The notes: a model not told the origin generated them from the letters alone. DNA of 18,580 nucleotides from an uncultured Gemmatimonadota bacterium (GCA_946887155.1 CAMPKM010000011.1:1-18580); one strand, 5' to 3'; positions 6,600 to 14,417 are shown, numbered from the stretch's first letter. Translations and numbers: made by a program.

Positions 6600-8144
6600 A
6601 TGGGCGAGCGGGAAACCCCCGAGGCAGCCGCGACTACGCGGAGCCAGAGCGTCGTACATCACACCGAGAGAACCCCTGGCGAAGCCGCTCGTCTGGTGAG
6701 CACGCTGCTCGAGCGCGGCGGCGGCGAAGACGGACTCGCGACGCTGGTCATCGTGCCAACGATCGATGATGCGATCGGCCTGGCCGAGTCTCTCGTAAAG
6801 CGCGGCCAGCGCGGTCTGGTGCCCATCACTTCACAGGCTCGCGGGCGCCGGCTTCTCTCGACCGGACCAGGTGCTGTCGCGGCCACCGCGTCGGACCTTG
6901 CGGCTTTCGTTGCCGAGTCGAGGCTGACCCTCTCCACGCTGCAGGCGCTCGCGATCCTCTGGCCGGAAGAAATCATCGACTCGGAGCAGAACGCTGCGCT
7001 CGAAAGGGTCCTTGGCGAAGTCTCGAAGTCAGCCGAACGCCTGGCTGTTGTCTCGCAACGTTCCGATGAGTTGAACAAGTTCATCGAGCGGACCATGTGG
7101 CGCGCGCGGAACATCGACCACGTTGCTCCGGCGCCCACGTCAACGGCCGCGGTGCGCGTGCTCGCCGCCGCACCGGTCGATCGATTGCGCGCGCTCCGGA
7201 CGGTGCTCGATGCCTACGATCCTCCGTCGGCCGTGCTGTTGACGTTCTCCGAAGAAAGTGAAGCCGCGGCGCACGATGCCGCCGCGGTCCTCGGCGCCAA
7301 TGGCAACCTCGTATCGGTTCGCCGTGGCGTGCCTGACGAGCGCTTCAGCCTCTCCATCATTTTTGACGGCGTACCAGGCGCCGAGGAACTCGATGCCGCC
7401 GCGGCCGGCACGAGCGAACTCGTCGCCATCGTCAGTCCCGCGCGGCTGGCAGCGTTCAACAAGGTGGCGACTGGTGCCACTCCGCTCGTCTGGACCGGCG
7501 CGATCGGCAATGCGCGCTCCGTGCATGACGCGCTGCGCGATGAGATCCGCGCGATCGCCGCTGCCGGCGCGCACCTCCCGTGGGTTCCCCTGCTCGAACC
7601 ATTGCTCGAGGGACTCGACGCGGTTGACGTAGCCGCTGCGTCCCTCTCGCTGGTCGAGCGCGAACGTCGCCGGTGCTGGCGCGCGCCAACCACCCCACCA
7701 GTCGCAGGGCCCGCCGAACGGGAAGCACGACCCGAGTTCCGGCGGCCGCCGGAACGCGACGACCGTCGCGGGGATCGTCCCGAACGCAGCTTTTCCCGGC
7801 CTCGCGATGCAGGAGCGCGCTCTTCGGGCTTCAGGAAGCGGGACGACGATCGGCCGGGTGGTTTCCGGAAGCGCGATGATCGGCCCGGGGGTTTCAGGAA
7901 GCGCGATGACGATCCTCGACGTGGTGGTGGGCGCGATCGTCCCGATCGGGGCCGACCGGATCGTGGCCGGCCTGAGCGCGGCGCCGAAGGCCGGTTCCGC
8001 GACGCGCCGCGCGACCGAGGGGCTCGCCCTGACGATATCGAGCGCATGCCGAGAGCGGCGCATGAGGGCCGCGAGTGGTCGGAGCGCGGCGAGCGACTGA
8101 AGCATTCGCGTCGCGGTCCCCGTCGCGACGAAGGCGGCGCTTGA
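6600..8144 (+). CDS. Degenerate DEAD-box RNA helicase-like protein with RG/RD-rich C-terminal tail
   Basis: The 514-residue protein follows the plan of a DEAD-box RNA helicase without its chemistry. Residues about 48-55 (TLVIVPTI) match the motif Ia region, 88-106 the TPGRL region, and 113-124 the strand ending in motif II, where DEAD is replaced by [24 protein letters not shown] (150-169) sits where SAT and the end of domain 1 belong. The second RecA-like domain is recognisable in [21 protein letters not shown] (211-231) and [10 protein letters not shown] (250-259), but the HRIGRTGR arginine motif is gone. [19 protein letters not shown] (331-349) resembles the helical segment after the core. 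No Walker A GxGKT is present, so no ATPase activity is expected. Residues about 370-514 are low-complexity, rich in R, D, G and P, with tandem GFRKRDD units, suggesting a disordered RNA-binding tail. tdk follows directly. Confidence 0.8.
   Translation: MGERETPEAAATTRSQSVVHHTERTPGEAARLVSTLLERGGGEDGLATLVIVPTIDDAIGLAESLVKRGQRGLVPITSQARGRRLLSTGPGAVAATASDLAAFVAESRLTLSTLQALAILWPEEIIDSEQNAALERVLGEVSKSAERLAVVSQRSDELNKFIERTMWRARNIDHVAPAPTSTAAVRVLAAAPVDRLRALRTVLDAYDPPSAVLLTFSEESEAAAHDAAAVLGANGNLVSVRRGVPDERFSLSIIFDGVPGAEELDAAAAGTSELVAIVSPARLAAFNKVATGATPLVWTGAIGNARSVHDALRDEIRAIAAAGAHLPWVPLLEPLLEGLDAVDVAAASLSLVERERRRCWRAPTTPPVAGPAEREARPEFRRPPERDDRRGDRPERSFSRPRDAGARSSGFRKRDDDRPGGFRKRDDRPGGFRKRDDDPRRGGGRDRPDRGRPDRGRPERGAEGRFRDAPRDRGARPDDIERMPRAAHEGREWSERGERLKHSRRGPRRDEGGA
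7827..7925 (+). repeat. In-frame tandem repeat coding GFRKRDD(D)RPG units
   Basis: Three consecutive units starting at 7827, 7860 and 7890 encode [21 protein letters not shown] and [12 protein letters not shown] (residues 410-441 of the helicase-like protein). The units differ by one Asp codon and by synonymous changes, so the array grew in whole codons and has been kept in frame. It is followed by shorter [10 protein letters not shown] units (about 447-461). The encoded segment is basic-acidic, glycine-rich and probably unstructured. Confidence 0.85.
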
Positions 8145-8146
8145 GT

Positions 8147-8776
8147 GTGACGCAGTTCAGCGGCGGCTGGGTCGAGGTCGTGGCCGGCGTGATGTTCAGT
8201 GGCAAGTCGGAAGAGCTGATGCGGCGCGTGCGGCGGGCGATGATCGCCCGCAAGCGCGTCCAGGTTTTCAAGTCGCACCTGGACAGTCGTTATGCAGGAC
8301 TGTTCGCCGTCTCGAGCCACGACGGCCGTTCGGTCGAAGCGGTCCCCGTCGATTCCTCGGCGCAGATCGCGCAGCGGATCGACCCGACCGCGCAGGTCAT
8401 CGCCATCGACGAGGTCCAGTTCCTGGACCCGGGCATCGTCGACGTGGCGACATCACTGGCCGAACGCGGGCGGTGCGTGATCCTCGCGGGGCTCGACACC
8501 GACTTTCGCGGCGAACCGTTCGGGCCGATGCCTCAGCTCATGGCGATCGCCGAATCGGTCGACAAGCTGAGTGCGATCTGCGTGCTGTGTGGCGCGTCGG
8601 CGACGCGCACGCAACGGCTGATCGACGGCGAACCAGCGGCGTGGGATTCACCAACCATCATGGTTGGCGGAACCGAAGCGTACGAAGCCCGATGCCGCGC
8701 CTGTCACGTCGTGCGTCCGGCGATGGAACACCAGACGGACATTTTCCCGGTCCCGGCGCAACTGCTGCGCAAGTAA
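8147..8776 (+). CDS. tdk: Thymidine kinase (TK1-like)
   Basis: The 209-residue enzyme phosphorylates thymidine to dTMP with ATP in the nucleoside salvage pathway. The P-loop is [15 protein letters not shown] (K20, S21), the Walker B/catalytic segment is VIAIDEVQF (D88, E89), [11 protein letters not shown] follows, and the structural zinc site is CVLC (C145, C148) plus CRAC (C183, C186). All key residues of the type II TK1-like family are present and the length is normal. I chose GTG at 8147, 3 bp beyond the stop of the upstream gene, with GAAGG some 15 bp before it; TTG at 8141, overlapping that stop, is an alternative. An open frame upstream to 8075 encodes arginine-rich shadow sequence unlike the family. 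It is likely co-transcribed with the helicase-like gene and is followed by a strong terminator. Confidence 0.95.
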   Translation: MTQFSGGWVEVVAGVMFSGKSEELMRRVRRAMIARKRVQVFKSHLDSRYAGLFAVSSHDGRSVEAVPVDSSAQIAQRIDPTAQVIAIDEVQFLDPGIVDVATSLAERGRCVILAGLDTDFRGEPFGPMPQLMAIAESVDKLSAICVLCGASATRTQRLIDGEPAAWDSPTIMVGGTEAYEARCRACHVVRPAMEHQTDIFPVPAQLLRK

Positions 8777-8777
8777 G

Positions 8778-8811
8778 AAGGGTACGCCGTCGAAACCGGC
8801 GTACCCTTTTT
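8778..8811 (+). terminator. Rho-independent terminator after tdk
   Basis: A perfect 12-bp stem (8778-8789 with 8797-8808; core GGGTACGCC/GGCGTACCC) encloses a 7-nt loop, and the plus strand continues with a run of five T at 8807-8811. It begins two bases after the tdk stop. The convergent PilX-like gene ends at 8877. In that direction the tail is only moderately T-rich, so the hairpin may also stop minus-strand transcripts, less efficiently. Confidence 0.9.
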
Positions 8812-8876
8812 ACTGATCAAGTCGCGGCAGCACACTGGAGCGTGGGCCTTCAGTCCCCCGTGCCCATGCCCGAGCC

Positions 8877-10058
8877 CTAAAACACCTGTGCCCAGTGCCT
8901 CTGCGTTACGCGCACGAGAATCGCGGAACCCGCCAGCGCCGATTCCACCGCACACTTCGAGTACTGAACGTCCTGGTTGCCGTTGATCCAGCTGAGTGGA
9001 TCGTCGAACGTCGCGTTGGCCGCGTAGAGCGCACCGTGGATCTTCGCCGTGCCGTTACCCTTGTCGACGTCGTCGCGCACGACCACGAGTCCGTAGTATT
9101 CGAACTTGCCGTTGATCTTCAGGTCTCCGTTCACGAGCAGGATCCCCTGCCCGTATCCATCGCCGTTGATGATCAGCGAGCCGTTGACGAAGACGATGGG
9201 CCAGTAGCCATGGCAGCCAGCGACGGTGCCGGGCCGGTACGGATCGCCCCAGTTCCAGGTGTCGCTCTTGTCACACGTGGTCGCGGTGCCAACCGGCTGG
9301 ATGTTGGAGTTGTAAGTGCCACCAGTCAGCTTGATATCGGCGTTCGCGGTCAGCGAGTTCCAGGACTCGGAACCGTACCGCACGTAGGTGTTCGAATCGG
9401 AGGCTGCAGCGTCGTACTGGAGGGCGGGCACCGAGGAAACGTTCTGGGTCCCGTAAGTCAGGGTTTGACCGGGCGGTATCACGACCGCCGGTACGGTCGC
9501 TGCCGCCGCGGAGCAGGTCGTCCAGCCGCTCGGATGGACGTCTTCGCCATTGACCAGCGAGCTGCCGCCTAACCGCACGTTGCCGGCAGCCGTGATCGCG
9601 CCCTTGGGCGTGATGCTCGGATAGGCCATACGGACGAAGGCGCTCGTCTGGCGGCGTGCCTCGAGATTGTTGTTGCCGATGTTCGCGCGGCCGTCTGACA
9701 CGACCCAGAACGTGTTCTCCGTCAGGCGCGAAACCTTGACCCACGAGGTATCGCCAGCGGCGACGTACACCTGGTTGGAGTCGATCCGGCCAACCGCGAA
9801 GTTCGACAGCAGGTTGCGCGAGCGATCCCAGTTCGAGATTTCGCTGTTCAACCCGAATTCGGCGACCGCGAAGCCGCGCTGTTCGATCAGTGCGTTGCGG
9901 GTCCCGCGATATTCCTGCGTCGAGGAAAAGTGCATGCCCGACATCATCACGCCCAGCACCACGACGCCGAACAGCGCCGTGATCAGTGCGATGCCACGGC
10001 GTTCCGTGGGGCGTGCCGCCGGCTCGGTCACGGAACTGGATCCCGGTTCATTCTGCAT
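8877..10058 (-). CDS. PilX-like type IV pilus minor pilin/assembly protein
   Basis: The 393-residue protein has the N-terminus of PilX-type proteins: RRGIALITALFGVVVLGVMMSGM, a basic-Gly leader end then a hydrophobic helix, followed by a segment like the PilX ...rn.l..qrgfavAEfgL stretch. The usual Glu at +5 after the leader is absent, as in PilX/GspK-type proteins. The large remainder is a probable beta-rich domain. Its C-terminal part has short repeating strands (FVNGSLIINGDG, LLVNGDLKINGK, GTAKIHGALYAANA) suggestive of a small beta-solenoid. At least four cysteines occur in the exported part. ATG at 10058 follows a TGAGGT Shine-Dalgarno that overlaps the stop of the upstream gene; GTG at 10070 is possible. 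It is the last of four minor pilin genes. No PilY1 gene follows. Confidence 0.8.
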   Translation of the reverse strand: MQNEPGSSSVTEPAARPTERRGIALITALFGVVVLGVMMSGMHFSSTQEYRGTRNALIEQRGFAVAEFGLNSEISNWDRSRNLLSNFAVGRIDSNQVYVAAGDTSWVKVSRLTENTFWVVSDGRANIGNNNLEARRQTSAFVRMAYPSITPKGAITAAGNVRLGGSSLVNGEDVHPSGWTTCSAAAATVPAVVIPPGQTLTYGTQNVSSVPALQYDAAASDSNTYVRYGSESWNSLTANADIKLTGGTYNSNIQPVGTATTCDKSDTWNWGDPYRPGTVAGCHGYWPIVFVNGSLIINGDGYGQGILLVNGDLKINGKFEYYGLVVVRDDVDKGNGTAKIHGALYAANATFDDPLSWINGNQDVQYSKCAVESALAGSAILVRVTQRHWAQVF

Positions 10059-10066
10059 GTGTGACC

Positions 10067-10996
10067 TCACTTGAAGTTGCGGATCGCCACCCGCATGAGC
10101 ACGGAATCGCGGAGAGTGGCGCCGTTCCGTTCCGTGATGGCCGAAGTTCCGGCGTTGGTGCGGAGATACACGTCGGCGCGCGCGACGTCGGTCCTGTTCG
10201 CCATCGCCGTGATGCGCGTGCCGAGCGTGTCGTAATAGCGGAACTGCAGACCCGTCAGGCCGTTGTCGCCGGCGGTGAACGCCCGGTAGGGACCGGCCAT
10301 GGGTGATGCGGCGCCCCAGGCTCCATCGTACTGCTGTAGCCCGAGGTACCAGTTACCACTCGCTTCCTGGTAGATCTTGTACCGGACGGGCCGCGAAAAG
10401 CGGATCACGGCGCCCACCAGCACCTCGGCGGGCAGGTCCGAATCCAGCGTAATGTGGTAGCGCGGCTTGGTCCCGGGCGGATCGAAGGTGGCATCCGTGT
10501 AGGGAGCGCCGACACAATGGGCGGTGCTCGTCCCGACGGCGGTGATGTAGCGTTGCTCCCAGAGATCGTCCTCGGAGCCCTTCTCGGTGTTTTCGTTATA
10601 GATGAAGACCGTGTCGTTCACCTGCGGCTCCGAAACGAAGCTCGTCAGTGTGTGGTTGGCCAGGTTGGCTGGCGGAAGCCAGATCTCGTCGTTCGGGGTG
10701 CGGGCGCAGATCACGCTCGTGCCGGTATAGGCGCGCATCGTGATTTCGCTCTCGCTCATCTCGAGGATGTCGCCCCCTGAACTCGAGATCGAACGCAACT
10801 CCGACGGCAGCACCGATGCGCCCAGTCGCAACTCACGCTTCGACACCGTCGTCGCCGACGCGTCCTTGTAGAACTGCTGCTGCTTCACGAGTACTCGCGT
10901 CAGGGCGGTCCCCACGATCGCGAGAATGATGATCGCGATCAGGACTTCCGGCAGCGTCATGCCCCGACGATCCCTGCCCCGCGTCAGTCGCGGCAT
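10067..10996 (-). CDS. PilW-like minor pilin (prepilin)
   Basis: The 309-residue prepilin has a short basic leader, then RRGMTLPEVLIAIIILAIVG, a canonical type IV prepilin peptidase site: cleavage after Gly12, Met as the residue to be methylated, and Glu at +5. The hydrophobic helix runs to about residue 32. The globular part is about 275 residues, the size usual for PilW/PilJ-type minor pilins, and ends with SVLMRVAIRNFK, like the final strand of such proteins. ATG at 10996 is preceded by GGAG at good spacing; longer upstream frames add only arginine- and histidine-rich shadow sequence. The start lies 13 bp inside the PilV-like gene and the stop touches the Shine-Dalgarno of the PilX-like gene. 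It is expected to be part of the pilus-priming minor pilin complex. Confidence 0.85.
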   Translation of the reverse strand: MPRLTRGRDRRGMTLPEVLIAIIILAIVGTALTRVLVKQQQFYKDASATTVSKRELRLGASVLPSELRSISSSGGDILEMSESEITMRAYTGTSVICARTPNDEIWLPPANLANHTLTSFVSEPQVNDTVFIYNENTEKGSEDDLWEQRYITAVGTSTAHCVGAPYTDATFDPPGTKPRYHITLDSDLPAEVLVGAVIRFSRPVRYKIYQEASGNWYLGLQQYDGAWGAASPMAGPYRAFTAGDNGLTGLQFRYYDTLGTRITAMANRTDVARADVYLRTNAGTSAITERNGATLRDSVLMRVAIRNFK

Positions 10997-11397
10997 GGAA
11001 TGATACTCCGGTAAACGAGTGGTCTGGTGCGCGGCGAAAACGTCACGGAATCGGTGAGGGTCTTGATGTCGTCGCCGTCTTCGATGTGCCACTTCTCGGT
11101 CACACCGAGCATCGTCAGGGAACCTGACTGCGGTCCCGACGGCGCCAGCGCCTGGCAGCGGATGGAGGCGACCGAGTCGATGCGCGATTGCACCATCAGC
11201 GCCGCGGTTTCCTGCTTTGTCGACGACTTGTACTGCTTCGACAGCGTATAGGAGAAGCCCGCCATGCCGAGCAGGCCGAAGCTCAGCACCATGATGGCGA
11301 CGATGACCTCGATGATGGTGAGGCCCTTCCGTGAGCCGGCCCAGGCTCCCTTCCTCGTTCCCGGGCGAGCCCGGATCCGGCGGCGACGTGTCGTCAT
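10984..11397 (-). CDS. PilV-like minor pilin (prepilin)
   Basis: The 137-residue prepilin has a long, very basic leader (MTTRRRRIRARPGTRKG...), then RKGLTIIEVIVAIMVLSFGL, with cleavage after Gly25 and Glu at +5. The 'LSFGLLGMAG' after the N-helix is characteristic of PilV/GspI-type minor pilins. QETAALMVQSRIDSVASIRC follows, as in PilV. The ATG overlaps the stop of the FimT-like gene by 4 bp and has GAGGAG 9 bp upstream, so coupled translation is likely. A continuous open frame extends upstream to 12054 but is the antisense-register shadow of the FimT-like gene. Two cysteines (in SIRCQ and IIPCRD) could form a disulphide. Confidence 0.85.
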   Translation of the reverse strand: MTTRRRRIRARPGTRKGAWAGSRKGLTIIEVIVAIMVLSFGLLGMAGFSYTLSKQYKSSTKQETAALMVQSRIDSVASIRCQALAPSGPQSGSLTMLGVTEKWHIEDGDDIKTLTDSVTFSPRTRPLVYRSIIPCRD

Positions 11398-11858
11398 AAC
11401 GAGCAACTCCTCGGCATGATCTGGCCGGCCGTCGTTATGCATACCGAGTCGCGTCGCGAGCTGCCGACGATCCGGAACACGGCCGTTCCCCCGAGACGGG
11501 GCGACGCAAACCCGCGCGTATCGTAGGTGACGATCGTATCCGTCGCCGCCAGCGAGACGTTGTACAGCGAACTGAAGCTCTTGACCGGCACGATGGTCGT
11601 CGTTGCGCCGGCATTCGAGGTCACGACCGTGACCCACATCGTGTTGCCGCTCACGCGCAGCGTCGCCGTGCGACCTTTCTGCACCGCCGCCGCCCGGGCC
11701 GTCGCCACCGCAGCCGCGATTTCCTCGCGCGCCGCGCTCAACTTGTTGCGCTCGACGAGCCCCGAAAACTTCGGCAGCGTCATGAGTGTCAGCGCCCCCA
11801 CCATCACCACCACAATCAGCATTTCGGTCAGCGTGTAACCTGGGCGCGGCTTGTTCAC
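11394..11858 (-). CDS. FimT/GspH-like minor pseudopilin (prepilin)
   Basis: The 154-residue prepilin starts MNKPRPG|YTLTEMLIVVVMVG. The peptidase site falls after Gly7 and Glu is at +5; the hydrophobic helix is followed by the KLSAAREEIAAAVATARAAAVQKG helix and ATLRVSG strand typical of GspH/FimT. The end FRIVGSSRRDSVCITTAGQI resembles the GspH C-terminus. I chose GTG at 11858, preceded by a GGGGAAA-like Shine-Dalgarno and giving the short leader normal for the family; a longer frame to 11975 adds an unrelated 39 residues. It is the first gene of the four-gene pilin run. FimT-like proteins are minor pilins and in some species take part in DNA uptake; that role is not shown here. Confidence 0.85.
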   Translation of the reverse strand: MNKPRPGYTLTEMLIVVVMVGALTLMTLPKFSGLVERNKLSAAREEIAAAVATARAAAVQKGRTATLRVSGNTMWVTVVTSNAGATTTIVPVKSFSSLYNVSLAATDTIVTYDTRGFASPRLGGTAVFRIVGSSRRDSVCITTAGQIMPRSCSL

Positions 11859-12258
11859 TGTGTTTCCCCGTAACGATCGTAAAGACGGATGCTCGCCCCC
11901 GGATGAGGCGATTACTCTGGGTGACGACGAGCCCGGACCGGGTTGGTAACGCCGGCTCAAATCCAAGCCAGACAACGGGTTGGAACCATTTTTTGGTGAT
12001 CTGCGACGTGGTCGGGATCTGGCCGGTCGTCACACTGGCGGCCGGATCCGTCACCGCGTCGCGAGCATGTGTGAATTCTCACCATTGTTAGGCGGACCGG
12101 CGTGCGCGAACGACGTTGCACTATCGCCGGTGTCCCGTGGTCGCGCGCGTTCCGGCCCACACGGCATCGTCACTTTCTGCGGAAACCCGCCGCCGACGTG
12201 ACCCTGCGACTGCGTCATGAGTCATCGCTGCGTACGCCAAGTCCAGCACCAGGAAATC
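11859..12258. other. 400-bp spacer between the minor pilin operon and a divergent regulator gene
   Basis: No gene is supported here; several short frames cross it without family resemblance. It should contain the promoters of both the pilin operon and the regulator gene. I could not find convincing sigma-70 or sigma-54 promoter elements. What can be seen is a 12-bp near-repeat, CGGGTTGGTAAC (11939-11950) and CGGGTTGGAACC (11976-11987), centred 37 bp apart, a T6 run at 11989-11994, and one copy of the GTTAGGC motif at 12087-12093. Confidence 0.6.
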
Positions 12259-13044
12259 ATGAGCATCATCGCGGCCCTGCTACCCAATCAGGACCGGCTT
12301 CGTCGCCTGCAGACGGCGATTCGCGGACGGCACCAGATCGCCCCATGCCCCGACTGGAGCGCGCTCCATCGCCTCTGTGAAACGCAGCCGGTGTCGACAG
12401 CCGTCTTCGACCTCTTCGCCACCGGCGAAATGAGCATCGAGCCGGTGCGTCAACTGCGCCGGCTCTTCCCGAGGCTCATCACGGTGGCCTACGTGTCGGT
12501 CGGGAGCCACGACCGGATTCGCGACATCTTCGACGCCGGCCGCGCCGGCATCGACGGACTGGTCATCGCCGACCGCGACGATGCCCCCGAACGGTTCTCT
12601 GCCCTCCTCGAGCAGGCAGAAGCGAGAAGCGTGGCGTCCAAGCTCCGGACGCTCTTCGCCGACATTCACCCGCTCGTACGCGACGCGGTCCTCATTTCGG
12701 TCACCCGGGCGCACGAGCGCCTCACCCCCGAGATCCTGGCGCGCTCGCTCTCGTTAGGTCGGCGGGCACTCGTCAGGCGGCTGTCCGACGCCGGTTTCCC
12801 CCCCCCGCGCCGGCTCATCACCTGGGGCCGGCTCATCGTCTCGGCGCAGCTCCTCGAGGATCCGCTGCGATCGGCGGACGCGGTCTCCCTGGCCCTCGAC
12901 TTCCCGTCCGGCAGCGCCTTCCGTAACACCTGCCAGCGGTACCTGCACTGCACCCCGTCGCAACTCCGCCAGCGGGGCGGCGCCGAATACGTCATCGCGG
13001 GACTCATGCAGGACGGTCCGCGACCGGACGAAGACGACGCCTGA
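12259..13044 (+). CDS. Transcriptional regulator: receiver-like N-terminus and AraC-type HTH
   Basis: The 261-residue cytosolic protein has two parts. Residues 1-125 follow the alternating strand-helix pattern of a response-regulator receiver (SIIAALLPNQDRLRRLQ; STAVFDLF with D51; LFPRLITVAYVS; DAGRAGIDGLVI). It lacks the acidic pair after the first strand and the conserved Lys after the fifth, so it is probably a pseudo-receiver. Residues about 150-240 form an AraC-type double helix-turn-helix: LTPEILARSLSLGRRALVRRLSDAGF, RLIVSAQLL and then SADAVSLALDFPSGSAFRNT with the closing CTPSQLR. ATG at 12259 has AGGA 5 bp upstream; ATG at 12217 is less well placed. It diverges from the minor pilin genes and may control them, by position only. 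It ends 2 bp from the convergent folE. Confidence 0.8.
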   Translation: MSIIAALLPNQDRLRRLQTAIRGRHQIAPCPDWSALHRLCETQPVSTAVFDLFATGEMSIEPVRQLRRLFPRLITVAYVSVGSHDRIRDIFDAGRAGIDGLVIADRDDAPERFSALLEQAEARSVASKLRTLFADIHPLVRDAVLISVTRAHERLTPEILARSLSLGRRALVRRLSDAGFPPPRRLITWGRLIVSAQLLEDPLRSADAVSLALDFPSGSAFRNTCQRYLHCTPSQLRQRGGAEYVIAGLMQDGPRPDEDDA

Positions 13045-13046
13045 CG

Positions 13047-13643
13047 TCAGGGCCGGCTCGAATGGCCGGCGTGGGCCAGCCGCAGGAACTCATCGCGGGT
13101 CTTCGCGTCGTCCCGGAAGCTGCCGAGCAAGGCTGACGTGATGGTCATCGAGTTCTGCTTCTCGACACCGCGCATCATCATGCAGAGGTGCGACGCCTCG
13201 ATCACCACCCCCACCCCGTGGGGGTTGACGGATTCGCAGACCGCGTCTGCAATCTGACTCGTCAGGCGCTCCTGCACCTGCAGGCGGCGCGCGAACATGT
13301 CGACGATGCGGGGCAGCTTGGAGAGGCCGAGGATCTTCCCGTTCGGGATGTAGGCAATGTGCGCCTTGCCGAAAAACGGCAGCAGGTGATGCTCGCACAT
13401 CGAATAGAGCTCGATGTCCCGGACCATGATCATGTTGTCGTGCGCATCGTCGAAGATTCCCGCGCCCACCGCGTCGCGAAGGGTGGTCCTGTACCCGCGC
13501 GTCAGGAACTCCATCGCCTTTGCCACCCGTTGTGGCGTGCGCAGGATTTCGGGCCGGGTGGGGTCCTCCCCCAGGAGCTCGAGCTGGCGCCGGACGAGCC
13601 CTTCATATTCCTCGCGCCACCTGTTGCCTTCTTTTTCTGTCAT
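13047..13643 (-). CDS. folE: GTP cyclohydrolase I
   Basis: The 198-residue enzyme converts GTP to 7,8-dihydroneopterin triphosphate, the first step of folate (and some pterin/queuosine) synthesis. The active-site zinc ligands are all present: C83 and H86 in [13 protein letters not shown] and C154 in [15 protein letters not shown], the latter also holding the catalytic His (H152). [30 protein letters not shown] is the substrate-pocket segment and is fully conserved. Length and order match the classic zinc-dependent type IA family. The ATG at 13643 is the only sensible start; its Shine-Dalgarno is weak. The gene is divergent from coaE across 76 bp and convergent with the regulator gene, with 2 bp between the stops. 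Confidence 0.97.
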   Translation of the reverse strand: MTEKEGNRWREEYEGLVRRQLELLGEDPTRPEILRTPQRVAKAMEFLTRGYRTTLRDAVGAGIFDDAHDNMIMVRDIELYSMCEHHLLPFFGKAHIAYIPNGKILGLSKLPRIVDMFARRLQVQERLTSQIADAVCESVNPHGVGVVIEASHLCMMMRGVEKQNSMTITSALLGSFRDDAKTRDEFLRLAHAGHSSRP

Positions 13644-13655
13644 GGCCGTACGCTT

Positions 13656-13684
13656 TTGAAGTAGAGTTCGTGAGCAAGTCTACT
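13656..13684 (+). promoter_or_regulatory. Candidate sigma-70 promoter for coaE
   Basis: TTGAAG (13656-13661) and TCTACT (13679-13684) are separated by exactly 17 bp and lie about 36 bp before the coaE ATG, in the short spacer divergent from folE. Both hexamers are imperfect matches to the consensus. A GGCC-TGA-GGCC inverted repeat (13686-13696) immediately follows the -10. Confidence 0.4.
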
Positions 13685-13719
13685 GTGGCCTGAGGCCTCT
13701 GCACTCTAACCTGCCGTAA

Positions 13720-14316
13720 ATGCTTCTGGTCGCCCTGACAGGCAACATCGCCAGCGGCAAATCCGAAGTCGCCCGCATGCTCGCCGAACTCGGCGCAACG
13801 GTGATCGACGCCGACGTATTGGCCCGGGAGGTCGTCGAACCGGGCCAACCGGCGTTTGATGCCATCGTGCGGCATTTCGGCACCGACGTCCTGGCACCCG
13901 ATGGCACGATCGATCGTGCCTGGCTCCGGTCCGTCGTTTTCGCCGATGTCACGCAGCGTGAGGCGCTCAACCGGATCGTGCACCCCGAAGTCCGGCGCCG
14001 GCGGGACGAACTCGTGGCCGAGGCACGGGCGCGGGGCGACGATGTGGTCATTGCGGTCATTCCGCTGCTGTTCGAGACGGCGATGCAGTCCGAGTTCGAT
14101 CGCGTCATCCTGGTGGATGCGCCCGAGGAAGTCCGGCTTGAACGCCTCCTGGCGCGCAGCGGAATATCGGCCGATGAGGGACGGCAAATGATGGCTGCTC
14201 AGATCGACCCCCGCACCAAACGACCCGGCGCCCACTTCATCATCGAAAACGATTCAACGATCGACACCCTGCACGCGAACGTCGAACGCACCTGGCACCA
14301 CCTGAAGCAGGGATAG
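13720..14316 (+). CDS. coaE: Dephospho-CoA kinase
   Basis: The 198-residue P-loop kinase phosphorylates the ribose 3'-OH of dephospho-CoA, the last step of coenzyme A synthesis. It begins LLVALTGNIASGKSEVARML, with the Walker A motif GNIASGKS at residues 8-15. GATVIDADVLAREVVEPGQPA is the conserved DAD segment that contacts substrate. IHPEV-type HPEVRRRR, PLLFET and the lid-like RLLARSGISADEGRQMM are all in place, and the C-terminus carries the usual IxNDxxIDxLHxxV-type segment (residues about 184-192). Length is normal. No clear Shine-Dalgarno is seen, which fits a short leader from the promoter proposed at 13656-13684. gcvH follows after 101 bp on the same strand. Confidence 0.96.
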   Translation: MLLVALTGNIASGKSEVARMLAELGATVIDADVLAREVVEPGQPAFDAIVRHFGTDVLAPDGTIDRAWLRSVVFADVTQREALNRIVHPEVRRRRDELVAEARARGDDVVIAVIPLLFETAMQSEFDRVILVDAPEEVRLERLLARSGISADEGRQMMAAQIDPRTKRPGAHFIIENDSTIDTLHANVERTWHHLKQG

Positions 14317-14417
14317 CGCAGTTCAGGCGTCAGCGCCCTGGAAACCTCCCAACACTTCCGCCTCCCCTCGCACCTTCATAGAATTCGCGCCGGTTTCCCA
14401 TCCTCCAGGACATTCCC

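Noticed and set aside
6504..6662. N-terminal extension of the aminotransferase to 6662
   Set aside because: It would overlap the divergent helicase-like gene, and its residues do not resemble the family. The internal ATG at 6503 gives the normal length.
11939..11990. tRNA or c-di-GMP riboswitch before the pilin operon
   Set aside because: GGCTCAAATCC looks like a T-loop, but the five-base stem does not pair and no acceptor or anticodon arm can be built. No GEMM-type core was found.
11398..12054. Upstream extension of the PilV-like frame
   Set aside because: The open frame overlaps the whole FimT-like gene in another register and encodes Gly/Arg/His-rich sequence. The overlapping ATG with a good Shine-Dalgarno is the credible start.
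13042..13070. TGACGTCA palindrome and GCCGGC hairpin between the regulator gene and folE as a terminator
   Set aside because: The hairpin is short, lies inside the folE coding end and has no T-run on either strand; the palindrome arises from the two adjacent stop codons.
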